A DNA stretch of 24,119 bases from Phoronis australis (taxonomy: Eukaryota; Phoronida; Phoronidae): NCBI GenBank assembly GCA_002633005.1, contig NMRA01000038.1:1073761-1097879 (forward strand), written 5' to 3'. Numbering within the stretch: position 1 is the stretch's first letter; every line of letters starts with the position of its first letter. This document shows, in pieces, positions 1-10,030 of this stretch. The position numbers and the translations under genes are program-made. The notes beneath the pieces are model-generated. The model was not told the origin of the DNA, did not search any database, and saw nothing but the letters and a program-made list of their open reading frames with translations.

Positions 1-13
1 GGGGGGGGGGGGG
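1..13. other. Poly-G run at the sequence edge
   Basis: Thirteen consecutive G at the very start. Most likely a contig or scaffold edge or a low-quality read end rather than a biological feature. Confidence 0.6.
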
Positions 14-251
14 TTGGGGCACTGATCCCCGCCCGGAGACAAGGCTTTCAACATCAATGATGAGGCGAGCTGTGGAGTGACTTGTAGTAAATTAACAGTA
101 CTCGGCTCGGTTCCCGACTGGCTGAAATACCAAACAGATACTTGTTGCAGGAATCGCTTTAAATCGGTCTACTTCGAGTTCTCACTGAGGAGGACGAAGT
201 TGGTCATTTACATTAAGCTAACAGGGTTTGCAGCAGATGTGGACGGTTGCT

Positions 252-339
252 CTAGTCCGAAAGTGCACTAGTCTGAAAGTGCACTAGTCCGACGGTGTAC
301 TAGTCTGAAGATGCATTAGTCCGAAGGTGCACTAGTCCG
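252..339. repeat. 16-bp tandem repeat array, left arm of a palindrome
   Basis: About 5.5 copies of a 16-bp unit, CTAGTCCGAAAGTGCA, start at 252, 268, 284, 300, 316 and 332 with a few substitutions each. The reverse complement of the unit forms a second array at about 480-592, so the two blocks can pair as a long foldback. This is the terminal structure of a foldback-type element or palindromic satellite. No coding sequence is associated. Confidence 0.85.
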
Positions 340-479
340 CAAATAGATAAGATTTCGGACTCAGACTATCTTTTTGTCCATATGCAATAACTATACAAAC
401 ACTTCGGATGCTGGTCTTGGTGGCGCACGCCGCCAGGCCTTCCGAAAACCAACCGCTCGACGCCGGCCGGGGTACCAAT

Positions 480-592
480 TACACTTTCGGACTAATGCAC
501 CTTCAGACTATAGTGCACCTTCGGACTCAGTGCCACACTTTCGGAGTAGTGCACCTTAAGTCGGACTAGCGCACCTTCGGCCGGACTCGGGA
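480..592. repeat. 16-bp repeat array in inverse orientation, right arm
   Basis: Degenerate copies of the reverse-complement unit (TGCACCTTCGGACTA and variants such as TGCACCTTCAGACTA) form the inverted partner of the 252-339 array. About 140 bp of non-repeated sequence separates the arms. Spacing is less regular than on the left because of small insertions. Confidence 0.8.
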
Positions 593-951
593 CCTATACG
601 GACTGAGTGAGCTCATGCTCAGTAGCGATGATGAAACCTATGGGCTTGAGCGATCATTTACGTAAAAAAAAGCTAGGGCCTAGGCGAACATGCAAATTGA
701 AGTGCCGTGAATGGCCAAGATTTAAATGGAATCCTCTGCGCTGTGTGCTTTTTATGTCACAATTCTTTAATGATGGGCACTGCGTTGGAAAGGTATCCTT
801 TCAGGGGAAACTTGAAATTTTAATTTTTAAAAAATTCCCCCGGCGCTAATCAAATTATGGGTTCAGCCGGCGTTGAGATTCTATAAAACAAAAAAATGCG
901 TTCCCATGCTGCATTAAACTGGGCAAGTCGGAATTTTCTGTCGGCTTTGCG
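593..951. other. Intergenic stretch, nothing recognised
   Basis: Between the 16-bp palindromic array and the UQCR10 5' region. Short open frames here resemble no family and lack coding character. Confidence 0.5.
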
Positions 952-1161
952 TCAGTAGTAAACGCGTGTCACTGAGCTAGCATCAGGCCTGCACATGCCC
1001 TCCCGCACTGAGGCCCAAAATTGTAACCAGGCTATGTCATAGCTTTCATTCACACCCTGAGAAAGAGCTGAAGTCAACACCTCACGTGACTCTTGGACGT
1101 CAGTCCTTTCAGCGCAATTGGCCTTTTGGTAGGCAACAACCGACGGCGAAGCCGCAGCCAT
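952..1161 (-). CDS. Possible divergent small ORF, unrecognised
   Basis: A minus-strand frame opens from an ATG at 1161 in good context (GCCATGGC) and runs 70 codons to a stop at 952. An in-frame upstream ATG at 1260 would make it 102 codons. Its start lies only 101 bp from the UQCR10 start on the other strand, head to head, which would fit a divergent gene pair. I recognise no domain. Its first part (MAAASPSVVAYQKANC) reads like a genuine N-terminus, and a weak donor (GTGTGA) near 1052 could make it a first exon. It may equally be antisense noise in the UQCR10 5' UTR. Confidence 0.22.
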   Translation of the reverse strand: MAAASPSVVAYQKANCAERTDVQESREVLTSALSQGVNESYDIAWLQFWASVREGMCRPDASSVTRVYY

Positions 1162-1261
1162 GGCACAATACTTGAAATGCTCGCCATTCTCTACTACAGA
1201 AGTTCGAAAGTACCAATTTTCCGGACACCGGAAGTCATCTGGCTTCCATTTTGGCATCAAA

Positions 1262-1402
1262 ATGTCGCTTGTTCAGTCAATGTACCGACAAGTTTTTAAA
1301 AGGACATCGACTTTTGCGTTAGCATTAGTCGTTGGAACTATATTTTTCGAAAGAGTATTCGATAAAGGCTGTGATTCAATATTTGCCAGGTTAAATAGAG
1401 GC
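1262..1402 (+). CDS. UQCR10: UQCR10 exon 1
   Basis: Forty-seven whole codons from the ATG, holding the basic patch and transmembrane helix, ending RLNRG at a GTAAGT donor (1403). It joins in phase 0 to exon 2. Confidence 0.93.
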
Positions 1403-4400
1403 GTAAGTATTCAATATTTATGTGACATTTCTGTCGGACGATATGGCGATCTGAGTGAAAAAAACCGGTCCCCGCTGACGTTGTTGGAGTTATTCAGTGG
1501 ACGAATCTTGTTCTCTAAATCAGGGAAGGTTGTATTCAGACAGTGTCGATATCTTCTGGCTCTTGAGTCTTTACATAGAAGTCATTTCAAATAGATTGCC
1601 AGTGAAATATGTGGTGCTGTTATAGGGAAACAGATTTCGAACCCACACACAAGACAAAGATAGGCAATTCCAGTTACATCGACTTGGATGCCGCAGGCAT
1701 CCAAGGCGATGGTACATCCCCACAAAAAGTTACGAATTTCAAAACACAGGAAATAAAATCAAATGAAACATGCATATATGCACATGTAGTTACTATTATC
1801 ATATACCATAAGTCTGGATATGATTCAGTCAAGATAATTTGAACAAATCGTTGAAAATCTCGCGGTTTGCTTGAGTTTCTCTTACCGGGTGTCATTTTGA
1901 GGAAGTGACGTGAAGTAACGCATGTTGACGAATAAAAAGTCCAAGGGACACAAATCTTACAAATTTCACCTGATACCCGTTCCGTGCTATTTTGCAAGTG
2001 TCACGCGCCAGCGTCACGCGCTTCCCTCAGTCTCACGCTAACCTTTGCCTAACTCACGTGACTCAGTTGAAATACTTTGTGGTTATCGCGCATGTTGAAA
2101 AAGTTAACTGTGACCAAAAAAGTGGAGTTGGAATTCTTCGCCAAAGTCACCTTAATTCTCGTAGTTATGCTTCGTCAAAGATATGTGTAGAAGTAGAAAG
2201 GACCACTGAAGAAAGTAAGCGCTTTTTTAAGTGATAATTTTAAGTGTGGAATGTATTTTTGACTGGGTGAAAACTCTTAATCGGTGACCAGATTTGGCCT
2301 ACTGCCCGGTTAAAATACATGGGACGAAATTTATACCGAAAGTGATGGGAAGTATTGTAGCCCCTAACCAGCCAACGAAGGGGCTACGTGTTGCCTAATC
2401 ATAAGAGTGCCTGTGGGTTTGAAATCTGTTTCCCTATGATAAGAGACTTATCACCAGCTGCTAGACAAATCCACTGTCTCTACTTAGCTGTTGATATGGT
2501 GATGCTCCCATAGGGCCTTCATACATCAGATGGTGATCTCCCATAGGGCCTTCATACATCAGATGCCTTTCGGCAAATTATGCCTCACACCTTGCTATTA
2601 GTATCTTTTATGCATAGAGGAACACCTTAGCCAAGGCAAGGAGGCTGTCAATGTCTTTAATTCCTTTCAACTCGAACAAATACTTCTATAATCAAACTTA
2701 TGATTTGACATCATATCTCCTGACGCGAAGTGTTAAAATGGCCAATTGCTGATTTGGGCAACTGATCGCATTACTGCTCGAAAAAAGTTTGATTACGGAA
2801 GAATTCGTTTGAGTTCGACGGCCTCCTAAGGTATCCCTCTCTGCGCAAAAAGTGCCTATAGCAATGTGTCTTTGATATTTAATCAGTGTGAAGCATAATT
2901 TGCCGAAAAGCTTCTGGCGTGTGAAGGCCCTATGGGAGCATCACTGTCTCAGTAGAAACAGTGGCACTGTCTAATCGGTAATAGTCTTATATAACGTGCC
3001 TGAATTTTGAGAACCAGTTTTCTCCACGTAATAACGGGCATCAAACTGGTTCCCTTTATATACTTAAGTAAGTTAAAGGTATGCAACTTCTATCCAATTA
3101 CCAATATGGTCAGGTGCTATGCTCTTCCAGAACAACTCAAAGCATGTCAATTTCAGAGTAATTTGCGTCACACATTTTGTCATGCTTTTAAATGCTGCTG
3201 TGATTTCATGATGGTGGCTCCTAATTACAATTGATTAGAAACCAGCTACTCATACTCATACCGAATAATGCCTGTTATTCTGAACTTTTGTGTTGTTGAA
3301 TTGGAGAGTCTTGAGTTGAATTACTTTTTTAATATTTCAATTTGTCCTTGCTCTAAAACATGACTTTGAATACAAAAATGGGTTGATAGTTTTGTCTGCC
3401 ATATTTAATTTGGTTGAGTAAAAAAATGATTCATGTGCATTTCCTGTGTATTATTTGGACGGGAGAATAGGTGAGTGTGGTCAGGAGTTCAAACCAAAAG
3501 GTTGCAATTATGCCATTCCTATGGTATTCAGGATTGTCTCAAACTCATTTTTCTTTCTCAGAACCACCTGTGCCCATTTTATGATGCTGACGTTGGTAAA
3601 AATTCGGTACTCAGCAAGGTTGGCCACATTTTTACGAGGTCTGCCCCAGGATCAGTATTTATACTCTACTGTTAATTAACCCTTGACACATAGACAATTT
3701 GTTACAAGTCTTAAATTATTTCAGTTAAAGTCTTAATATCATTACAATCGCAGGTGTATTACCATCACCTGGCATGAGTTGACCAGTAAAGCAGAGTTCC
3801 ATGGGATAAATGCTAATTTCATGAATAATCTGAAAGTTTCTGTGTCAACTAACCCTACAGCTTTCACATACTGTTGGCATCAATACATTATGAAAGAAGT
3901 GCTCTTTTTGCAGTGTCATTGTTCACCAGAGGCAAACGTGCCTGTGTCTTGTGGGAGGGTAATATTTTGGGGTGAGGGGAGAAAATTCTACCACCTGATC
4001 TTCACCAATAACATCCCCACACTGTTGCAAGCCCTCATAGGCTCTGCCTCAAGTAGCCATAACTGACATTTTGGGCTCATTCAAGTTGTCACTTTTGTGA
4101 GTCATAAGTGATTCGAACAGCAAAGGGAATGTTACAGTCTCTTATGGGCAATTTTGAGCATTATGAGGGTTTTTCGATATTTTTTGGAAGGGAATGGGTC
4201 CAATATTTGGCCCCAAAATTGAGGGATTGAGGTCCCTGTTTTGCCATTTACACCATAGAGCACAATAAAATAACCATGTTTCTTACTCTACCTAGATGTC
4301 CAAAACACCAGTGCACACCTGCTAAGCATGTCCATCTTGAAAGAGTGGACTCAAGTATAAGCTATCACCATTGTGTGAGCATTTAGAGTATGAATTCTTG

Positions 4401-4524
4401 CAGGTAAAATCAATCGCCAAGTCTGTTGTATAAAAACTGTTTTTCATTACAGAAACTATACATGGATATCAAGGACAACTATGCAAAACCTGAAGCGGCT
4501 GGCGACGATGACGATGACGACTAA
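1262..4524 (+). CDS. UQCR10: UQCR10, cytochrome bc1 complex subunit 9 (two exons)
   Basis: Joined exons 1262-1402 and 4453-4524 give a 70-residue protein. UQCR10 (yeast Qcr9) is a small single-pass subunit of ubiquinol-cytochrome c reductase (complex III) in the mitochondrial inner membrane. The family hallmark is clear: FKRTSTFALALVVGTIFFER, a basic patch followed by one hydrophobic helix (about residues 15-30), then FDKGCDSIFARLNRGKL, the conserved start of the C-terminal stretch. As usual for the family, no cleaved presequence is apparent. The intron is phase 0 with GTAAGT donor and a pyrimidine-rich CAG acceptor. An in-frame ATG at 1160 would add 34 residues; 1262 is preferred because it gives the normal family N-terminus. 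Unlike the vertebrate protein it ends in six aspartates. Confidence 0.93.
1621..2437. mobile_element. Non-autonomous element with about 45-bp terminal inverted repeats
   Basis: The left end (1621-1669) starts TATAGGGAAACAGATTTC and the right end (about 2390-2437), read in reverse complement, starts CATAGGGAAACAGATTTC. The match continues less perfectly through AACCCACA and a TAGGCAA block. No transposase is visible inside, so it is MITE-like. The right end abuts the next element at 2439. No clear target-site duplication is seen. Confidence 0.65.
1683..1705. repeat. Perfect 10-bp stem hairpin
   Basis: CTTGGATGCC and GGCATCCAAG are separated by only GCA. It lies near the left end of the 1621-2437 element and is probably part of its structure. 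Confidence 0.7.
2439..2990. mobile_element. Foldback (hairpin) MITE
   Basis: The whole element is an imperfect long palindrome. Matching blocks at both ends include ATAAGA, CACTGTCTC, GATGCTCCCATAGGGCCTTC and TTTCGGCAAATTATG. A more diverged inner pair continues to AATCAAACTT, leaving a central loop at about 2700-2780. The left arm carries a 33-34-bp tandem duplication (2497-2530 and 2531-2563) absent from the right arm. No open reading frame inside. Confidence 0.85.
4453..4524 (+). CDS. UQCR10: UQCR10 exon 2
   Basis: Acceptor TTTTCATTACAG at 4452. Twenty-three codons plus TAA: KLYMDIKDNYAK, equivalent to the vertebrate C-terminal stretch, then PEAAG and six Asp codons encoded by alternating GAC/GAT. 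Confidence 0.92.
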   Translation, partial: KLYMDIKDNYAKPEAAGDDDDDD

Positions 4525-4737
4525 CTATTGTGGAGTCTAGAGTACATGGATTAGTTGTGGATATTATTTAACTGGAACATAGTGTGCTGTGGTGTATGTG
4601 AACCAGTGAAACAATAGTTACTGAGAGTGGAAATGATTAAGACTGCTGACCATCGTGGAAGAATAGGAGTTCTACTGACTGAAACTAGAACGTGTGCACT
4701 ATGTGAAGACAGACAGATGAATGTTGAGTCAATGAGG

Positions 4738-4743
4738 AATAAA
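4738..4743 (+). promoter_or_regulatory. Poly(A) signal AATAAA for UQCR10
   Basis: Canonical hexamer 214 bp after the UQCR10 stop. A second AATAAA lies at 4930-4935; which is used cannot be told from sequence. Confidence 0.55.
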
Positions 4744-4929
4744 GAAGACTATATATAATTCCTCACGAAGATTTGCCAAAGTTACATCAAGGGACTGTAT
4801 ACTGACTTTAACATTGCAAACGTTCCGGACGAATGGATTTTTTCTTTCATTATCTCCAACTTCAACTCCTTAAAGACACTAGAATTAATTTTTCTTAGTG
4901 GAATTAATTAAAATTAAATGATAGTGTTT

Positions 4930-4935
4930 AATAAA
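4930..4935 (+). promoter_or_regulatory. Alternative poly(A) signal AATAAA
   Basis: Second canonical hexamer about 400 bp after the UQCR10 stop, in AT-rich sequence just before the diverged tandem array. Confidence 0.4.
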
Positions 4936-5099
4936 AGTCCTCATGACCACATTTTTTCAGTTTGAATTCATTCAGGGTCAGATTTTTATGCATTATACCA
5001 TTTCCGTCTACCCTGGGTCCACTACTGTATCTCTGAAACCCCTTCAGAGTTGTGCGTGAAATTTTGTTGACATTTTTCTGTGTGTGGGACGGCATGAGC

Positions 5100-7250
5100 A
5101 ATGGTCCAGGCACTGCTGTAGCCCCCGAGTGTCAATTTTACATTTGCCCTGTATCTTCAAAATTCCTTGAAGGATGTTCATAAAATTTGGCAAATACTAA
5201 TAGGTAATTTGTTTGAGACAACGGCACCTTCCTGTTCTTGTGTCGATTCGATGTATTCTGTGCTTCTGCCTCTATTCGACAAACCACCCAAAGAATTGTA
5301 AAACTGGCAGATGTGTTGTTATTGAGAAGAGCAAGATTGGTGATAATTTTCGAATGACTTTGACTACTTTAGCGCCCCTTAGTGGCAGTTTTTATGCTTC
5401 CACTTTTTATGCTCCCACATATTTATATCTGGTCGCATACTGCCGTCATCTCTGTCCATCCGGGCGTCCAGTGTCCAGCATCCGCAGCTGTATCTCCTAA
5501 ACCCCTCAAGGATCTTGATGAGATATGGCATATGTGTGCCCATGAAAAAGACCACGAATTTCGGACTTCTCCGACTAACGGTGTATCCCTAGTGGCAATT
5601 TTAGTTTTGTACGCTTACCTCTGTATCTCTGGAGGTCCTAAACGGATTTAGAATTTGGCATGTAGGCATCTATTAGTGAGATGACACTATCCTCTCGTTT
5701 TAGGATGGATTCGGCGTAGTTTGAGCCATCTAGTGGCCATTTTTATGCGCCCACATATTTATATGTGCACGCATTATGCCATCATCTGCGTTTGTCCAGC
5801 GTCCGCTGCTCTATCTCCAAAACCCTTTGATGTTTGTTCATGAAAGTTAGCACATATATTTCTTTCATGGATGGGATGGCATGAGCGAACTTTCGGATGG
5901 TTCGGACAACCAGTATGCCCCCAAGTGGTAATTTTAGTTTTTTACGTTTTCCTTTGTATCTTCAAAAGTACTAGTGACAGTTTTTTTTTTGCGCCTATGG
6001 CTGTATCTCCTAAACTGTTGGCATCATCTTTACTAAATTTAGCTAGCGTATTTATATGACATTGATAACGGATGAACAACGACTTTCAGAGGGATCTGAC
6101 TACCAGTGTGCCCTTAGTGGCAATTGTAGTTTTTATGCGTTTACCTCTGTATCTTCAAAGGCCCTCAACATATTTTCATAAAATTTGGCATATAGGCATC
6201 TATTAGTGAGATGACCTATCCTCCCACTTTCGGATGGATTCGGCGGAGTTTGCGACACCTAGTGGCCATTTTTACGAGTCTGTTTTTTGGCGTCCACCCC
6301 TCTATAAACCAATTTGCTCTAAGGATGATTGGAAAATTGGCATGTATGTCCTTACTGTGAAGGGGACGGCTGACGATGATTTTCCGACGACTTCGAGTAC
6401 TCTGGCGCCTCCTAGTGGCATATTTTGCGCACATGGCTGTATATCCTAAACCGTTTGCAGGATTTTTGCTAAATTTAGCAAGTATATTTGATGTTGATTT
6501 TCAGAAAATTTGGAATATGAGTCTCTGTTGGTGAGATGATACTATCCTCCCATTTTCGGTTGGAGTCTAGGTACTTTGCGCCACCTAGTGGCCATTTTTG
6601 CTGTTTTCGAGTCCACCCCTTAATCAACCAAACCATTCTAAGGATGATTTTGAAAATTGGTGAAAATGTTCTCTGTGTGTAGATGACGGTTGACGATGAC
6701 GACTTCGACTACTGTGGCGCCTCATAGTGTTAGTTTTGCGCCCATAGCTGAATCTCCTAAATCCATTGCAGGATCTTTATTTAATGTAGTAAGTGTATTT
6801 ATAAGAAGCTAATGACAGATAACAACTTTCATGCGGATCCGATGAATGCTTTGCCCCCATGTGGCAATTTCATTTTTCCCGTTTTTCTTTGTTTCTGTGA
6901 AGTTCCTTGACAGATTTTCATGAGATTTGGTAAATAGCTTTCTATTAAAGATGTAATGGAATGTTCCAGTTTTCGGATAGATTCAATGTTTTTGCTCCAT
7001 CTATTGGCCATTTTTATAATACAAATAAACAACCCTAGAAGCACACCGTTTGCGGTGCATTTGTGGGCGCTTTTTTGTTATATGTGGGCGCATTACTGGT
7101 ATGCTGTCATCCCCATCCATCCGGTGTTAGCTGCTTTATAAATGGTTGTTATTGACTTTTTGCAGACGTGTTCCTATTAGGGATGGTCAGCATGAACGAA
7201 TGTTCGGATGGATATGGCTACCACTGCGCTCCCTAGTAGCACTTTAATTT
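5100..7250. repeat. Highly diverged tandem array, monomer about 150 bp
   Basis: A core CTAGTGGCNATTTT recurs near 5380, 5590, 5730, 5920, 6113, 6257, 6409, 6580, 6720, 6855, 7000 and 7230, usually 135-230 bp apart. Around it other blocks recur: CTGTATCTCCTAAACC / CTGTATCTTCAAA, TTTGGCATATAGGCATCTATTAGTGAGATGA, and TTTCGGATGGATTCG. Block types alternate, so there is a higher-order repeat of roughly 310-540 bp. Copies differ by many substitutions and indels. Frames are broken and no protein family is recognised. Confidence 0.8.
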
Positions 7251-7260
7251 ACTTAGTTAA

Positions 7261-7952
7261 AAGGGCCTCATTACTCGACATGTCCAAGGAATTGACCTAT
7301 GTGTTTCATTACACAACTACTGATGGCTCTAATTTCCTAATTTTTACATATTTTTATTGGGTTAGCACTTTATTAACTACTTTGATGTACTGACATCATC
7401 TGCTGTCTTTGTAGTCAGGGTTTATGGTTTCTAATAAGTGATTTGCCAGATCACGAATAACGACATCAAGTCGAGGCATCATAGATACTCATAAAGATAG
7501 TCTATGATGGCAGGAATGGCCAGCTTGGTTAATATCACCGTGTATTTGAAAATGACTGCATTTAGGCAATAACAGTACAGCAGTATCATCAGTCGTGTAA
7601 TAATTATCTGTAATGGGTTAAGTTCTGCATTGGCAAAACCATTTACAAGTATCATAAACCTCTTGATACATGCACAGATCAGCGATAATCTAGTTCAGTT
7701 ACGGATATTGTAATCCGTATTTAATAATGTCATTCCATATATCATATTCCATGCTTGAGTTACCTCTAAAACTAGAAAAGTGTTGACTTACACAACAGGC
7801 ATTTTTGAATGTCAAACCACTTTCCTACTACCACAGAGCTCTTTTCACAGTTTGTGAGCAATGAATGTAAACAGGAGGGAACACTGGTAGACACAGTTAG
7901 TAGGAACCTTAGTTTTGGATTCAGAAATAGTCCCTCACTTGCATAAGGAAAT
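7261..7952. other. Intergenic AT-rich stretch, nothing recognised
   Basis: Unique-looking sequence between the tandem array and a MITE. No exon with both splice sites and a known motif was found on either strand. Confidence 0.5.
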
Positions 7953-8110
7953 ACCGTACTCGTGCGGGTTACCGCCCAGGGCACTTAAATTGGGAATTTA
8001 GAAAAATGGGGTGGGCGGTAAGCCAAGCATGGGTGCTTAATAATGAAAAATTGAAAATTTCAGGGTTGAGGGGTAAGCCAAGCATGGGCGGTAACGCGGA
8101 TGAGTACGGT
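7953..8110. mobile_element. MITE with 26-bp terminal inverted repeats
   Basis: The 26-bp ends (7953-7978 and 8085-8110) begin ACCGTACTC and run to GTTACCGCCCA, differing at three positions. The 158-bp element has an internal direct repeat GTAAGCCAAGCATGGG (8019-8034 and about 8073-8087) and no coding capacity. No convincing target-site duplication. Confidence 0.85.
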
Positions 8111-9872
8111 GTGTCCCTATAGGTGTGCATCATACAAGAGACAGATGGGCATGAAGATAATCCAAGACATTACTCTTCACAGAGTCCATAAGTATTTTTA
8201 CAGTGCACTTATAGTTTGTCATTAATTGAAATTTTGCTGCAGTTCCAAATAATAAAAATAACAGGCTTTTATACAAAAAATTGGCTATTTGACATCAGGA
8301 TTTTCGTAGGGCGCACCCCATGAGTCAATAAAAACATTTTGTACTGAATAGCAAACTAATACAGGAAGGGGTTGACGAAATAATACAACTAAGTTTCTCT
8401 GAAGTCCACGAGGACTCTTCAGAAGAAAATAAAATTGGCCGGGAGTTGCAAGATCATCAAGAAAATTCTGCCAATGACTTTAGTTAGCGAGAAGAAATTA
8501 ATGAGGCAAGTCTGAGTGGATATACGGGTGGAGTATAAATTTATTTCATAAAGTGAAATTTCCTTGAATCAGCATGATGAGTGAATTAGCTAAAGTGGTG
8601 AATCAAAAATCCACAATTTCTGTAGTAACAGATTTATGGTTGAACCTGTCAAAGTCATAAGTGCGGCCAAGACGTGTGTGTACGGGGCAAGAAATGCTGA
8701 GCTGTGCTATGCTGGTAGACACTTAGACAAATCGGACAATGTGATTGGGAACCTTTAAAAATTACCCTAACGTTAAGGCAGAAATTTTTGTGCTTGATAC
8801 TTCAGTTTGCAACTGTAGTCCATAAGAATTCCTTTGTTCTAGAAGTAGCAGAAGAAAAGACATTTCAGATCATTTTTATTTACTACACGGTTGGGCCAGT
8901 TCACATAAATACCATTCACACCTGCACAGCAATGCAAACACATGAACATAACTGGTATGTTAATAATATGTTAATGACATAATAAAAGAATATAATCTAG
9001 TCACAAACTAGTAACAATCTGCAGTAATCACACTCAAGTACAGTGTTCCAAAAAGACATACCACCTTGCAACTGCACAGGCTCCTGCAACTATATCCAAA
9101 ATGTTTTCCAACATTTTTGCTAACACATAGAACGAATGTGCTTAAATAAATAAGTTTCATGTAAGTAGTTGTAGGTGTCTGTCCTTTGTGTATGCAAAGG
9201 GGGTGTTTTTGTCCACACGTTTCATTCAATAGCACCAAATCAAATACTTGTCTACATCTACCATTGTATACCACTCTTCACTCATACAATACTTAAAAAG
9301 TTTCCTTCTCCATTTCACTCAAGTGTCACATTTTGGCAGAAGCATCCAGTTCCAAACAATGGCGCAGCTTCGCATGTAGGCGTAGAGTAGTTTGACGTCT
9401 TTTTAACTCTTTCCTAAACTTGGCTTANAAAATAAAAACGCATTAACAATGTCACTCTTTGGACGAAAAGTATGACACAAACCAAGAAGACTGCAATATT
9501 AGTTACTTCATCTGCTCTATTACCAAACTAAAGAAAGTTCCAGGTGGTGTTTAGTAAAACTTCCTTAAATGGACTGAGAACTTATCCAAGTGATGCAATA
9601 TCTGACTGATCTGAAGGCCCAAATGCATATCCGACTGAGGCAAGTTTTTACTGTTCTTCAACCACAACAAGCAACATTGCATATAGTGCCGGTTAATCAG
9701 TTTTAAAGCTCTCAAAGCAAAAGCGAGCTAGTCATATACAGTCACACAACCATAGCAATCAAGAGCGCTACCAAACACCTCAGCAGCGCCACCTGAAGTT
9801 TTAAAACTAAAGGTACCTCTGCCTTGACCAGCAGGTATCCCAAGGTAAATTGCCACATGTAAGGCACAAGAA
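8111..9872. other. Intergenic stretch; possible decayed coding DNA about 8380-8750
   Basis: Several short in-frame stretches on + (for example SVVTDLWLNLSKS at about 8621-8660 and AELCYAGRHLDKSDNVIGNL at about 8697-8756) look protein-like but are broken by stops and shifts. They could be a dead transposase; the family is not identified. Nothing else is supported. An N sits at 9427. Confidence 0.3.
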
Positions 9873-10026
9873 AATATTAAAGAAAACCACGATTTTAAGT
9901 CGACTTGACATGTTTCGGTGTCATTTATTCAAACACCATCATCAGAAGAGACAATGCAGGGGCCACCTAGCTAGGCCCAGCAACAAGTAATGAAGCACAG
10001 ATACAGTCAGTTACAGGGAGTGACAA
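9873..10026 (-). repeat. Left inverted terminal repeat of the Penelope-like element
   Basis: 154 bp, the reverse complement of 10362-10518 with few differences. The inner end (GGGAGTGACAAT) lies four bases from the stop codon of the GIY-YIG frame, so this is the 3' repeat relative to the coding strand. Confidence 0.85.
9895..9957 (-). ncRNA. Hammerhead ribozyme motif (left pLTR)
   Basis: On the minus strand: CTGATGA, then GGTGT pairing with ACACC around an AT-rich loop (stem II), GAAAC, ACATGT and a GTC cleavage triplet. Stem I forms by CTT with AAG next to the core, a small internal loop, then GTC with GAC. Stem III is the palindrome ACATGT, so it would be minimal in one molecule and formed properly by two, as known for Penelope-element hammerheads. 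One extra U lies between CTGATGA and stem II, which may weaken activity. Confidence 0.68.
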
Positions 10027-10030
10027 TGAA

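Larger units (their letters stand above)
1403..4452 (+). other. UQCR10 intron with two inverted-repeat elements
   Basis: A GT-AG intron of 3050 bp. It contains an element with terminal inverted repeats (1621-2437), a foldback element (2439-2990), and about 1.4 kb of AT-rich sequence (about 3000-4450) in which I recognise nothing. Short open frames at 3007-3234, 3446-3679 and 3779-4066 match no family. Confidence 0.85.

Noticed and set aside
1160-1594. 144-codon uninterrupted ORF as the gene product
   Set aside because: Only 1262-1402 matches UQCR10. The stretch after 1402 is intron read-through beyond a consensus GTAAGT donor, and the first 34 codons precede the family N-terminus.
3446-3679. 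Extra UQCR10 exon near 3560-3594 (flanked by TTTCTCAG and GTAAAA)
   Set aside because: Exon 1 joins exon 2 directly in phase 0 with conserved RLNRG-KLY; an additional 34-bp exon would break the frame.
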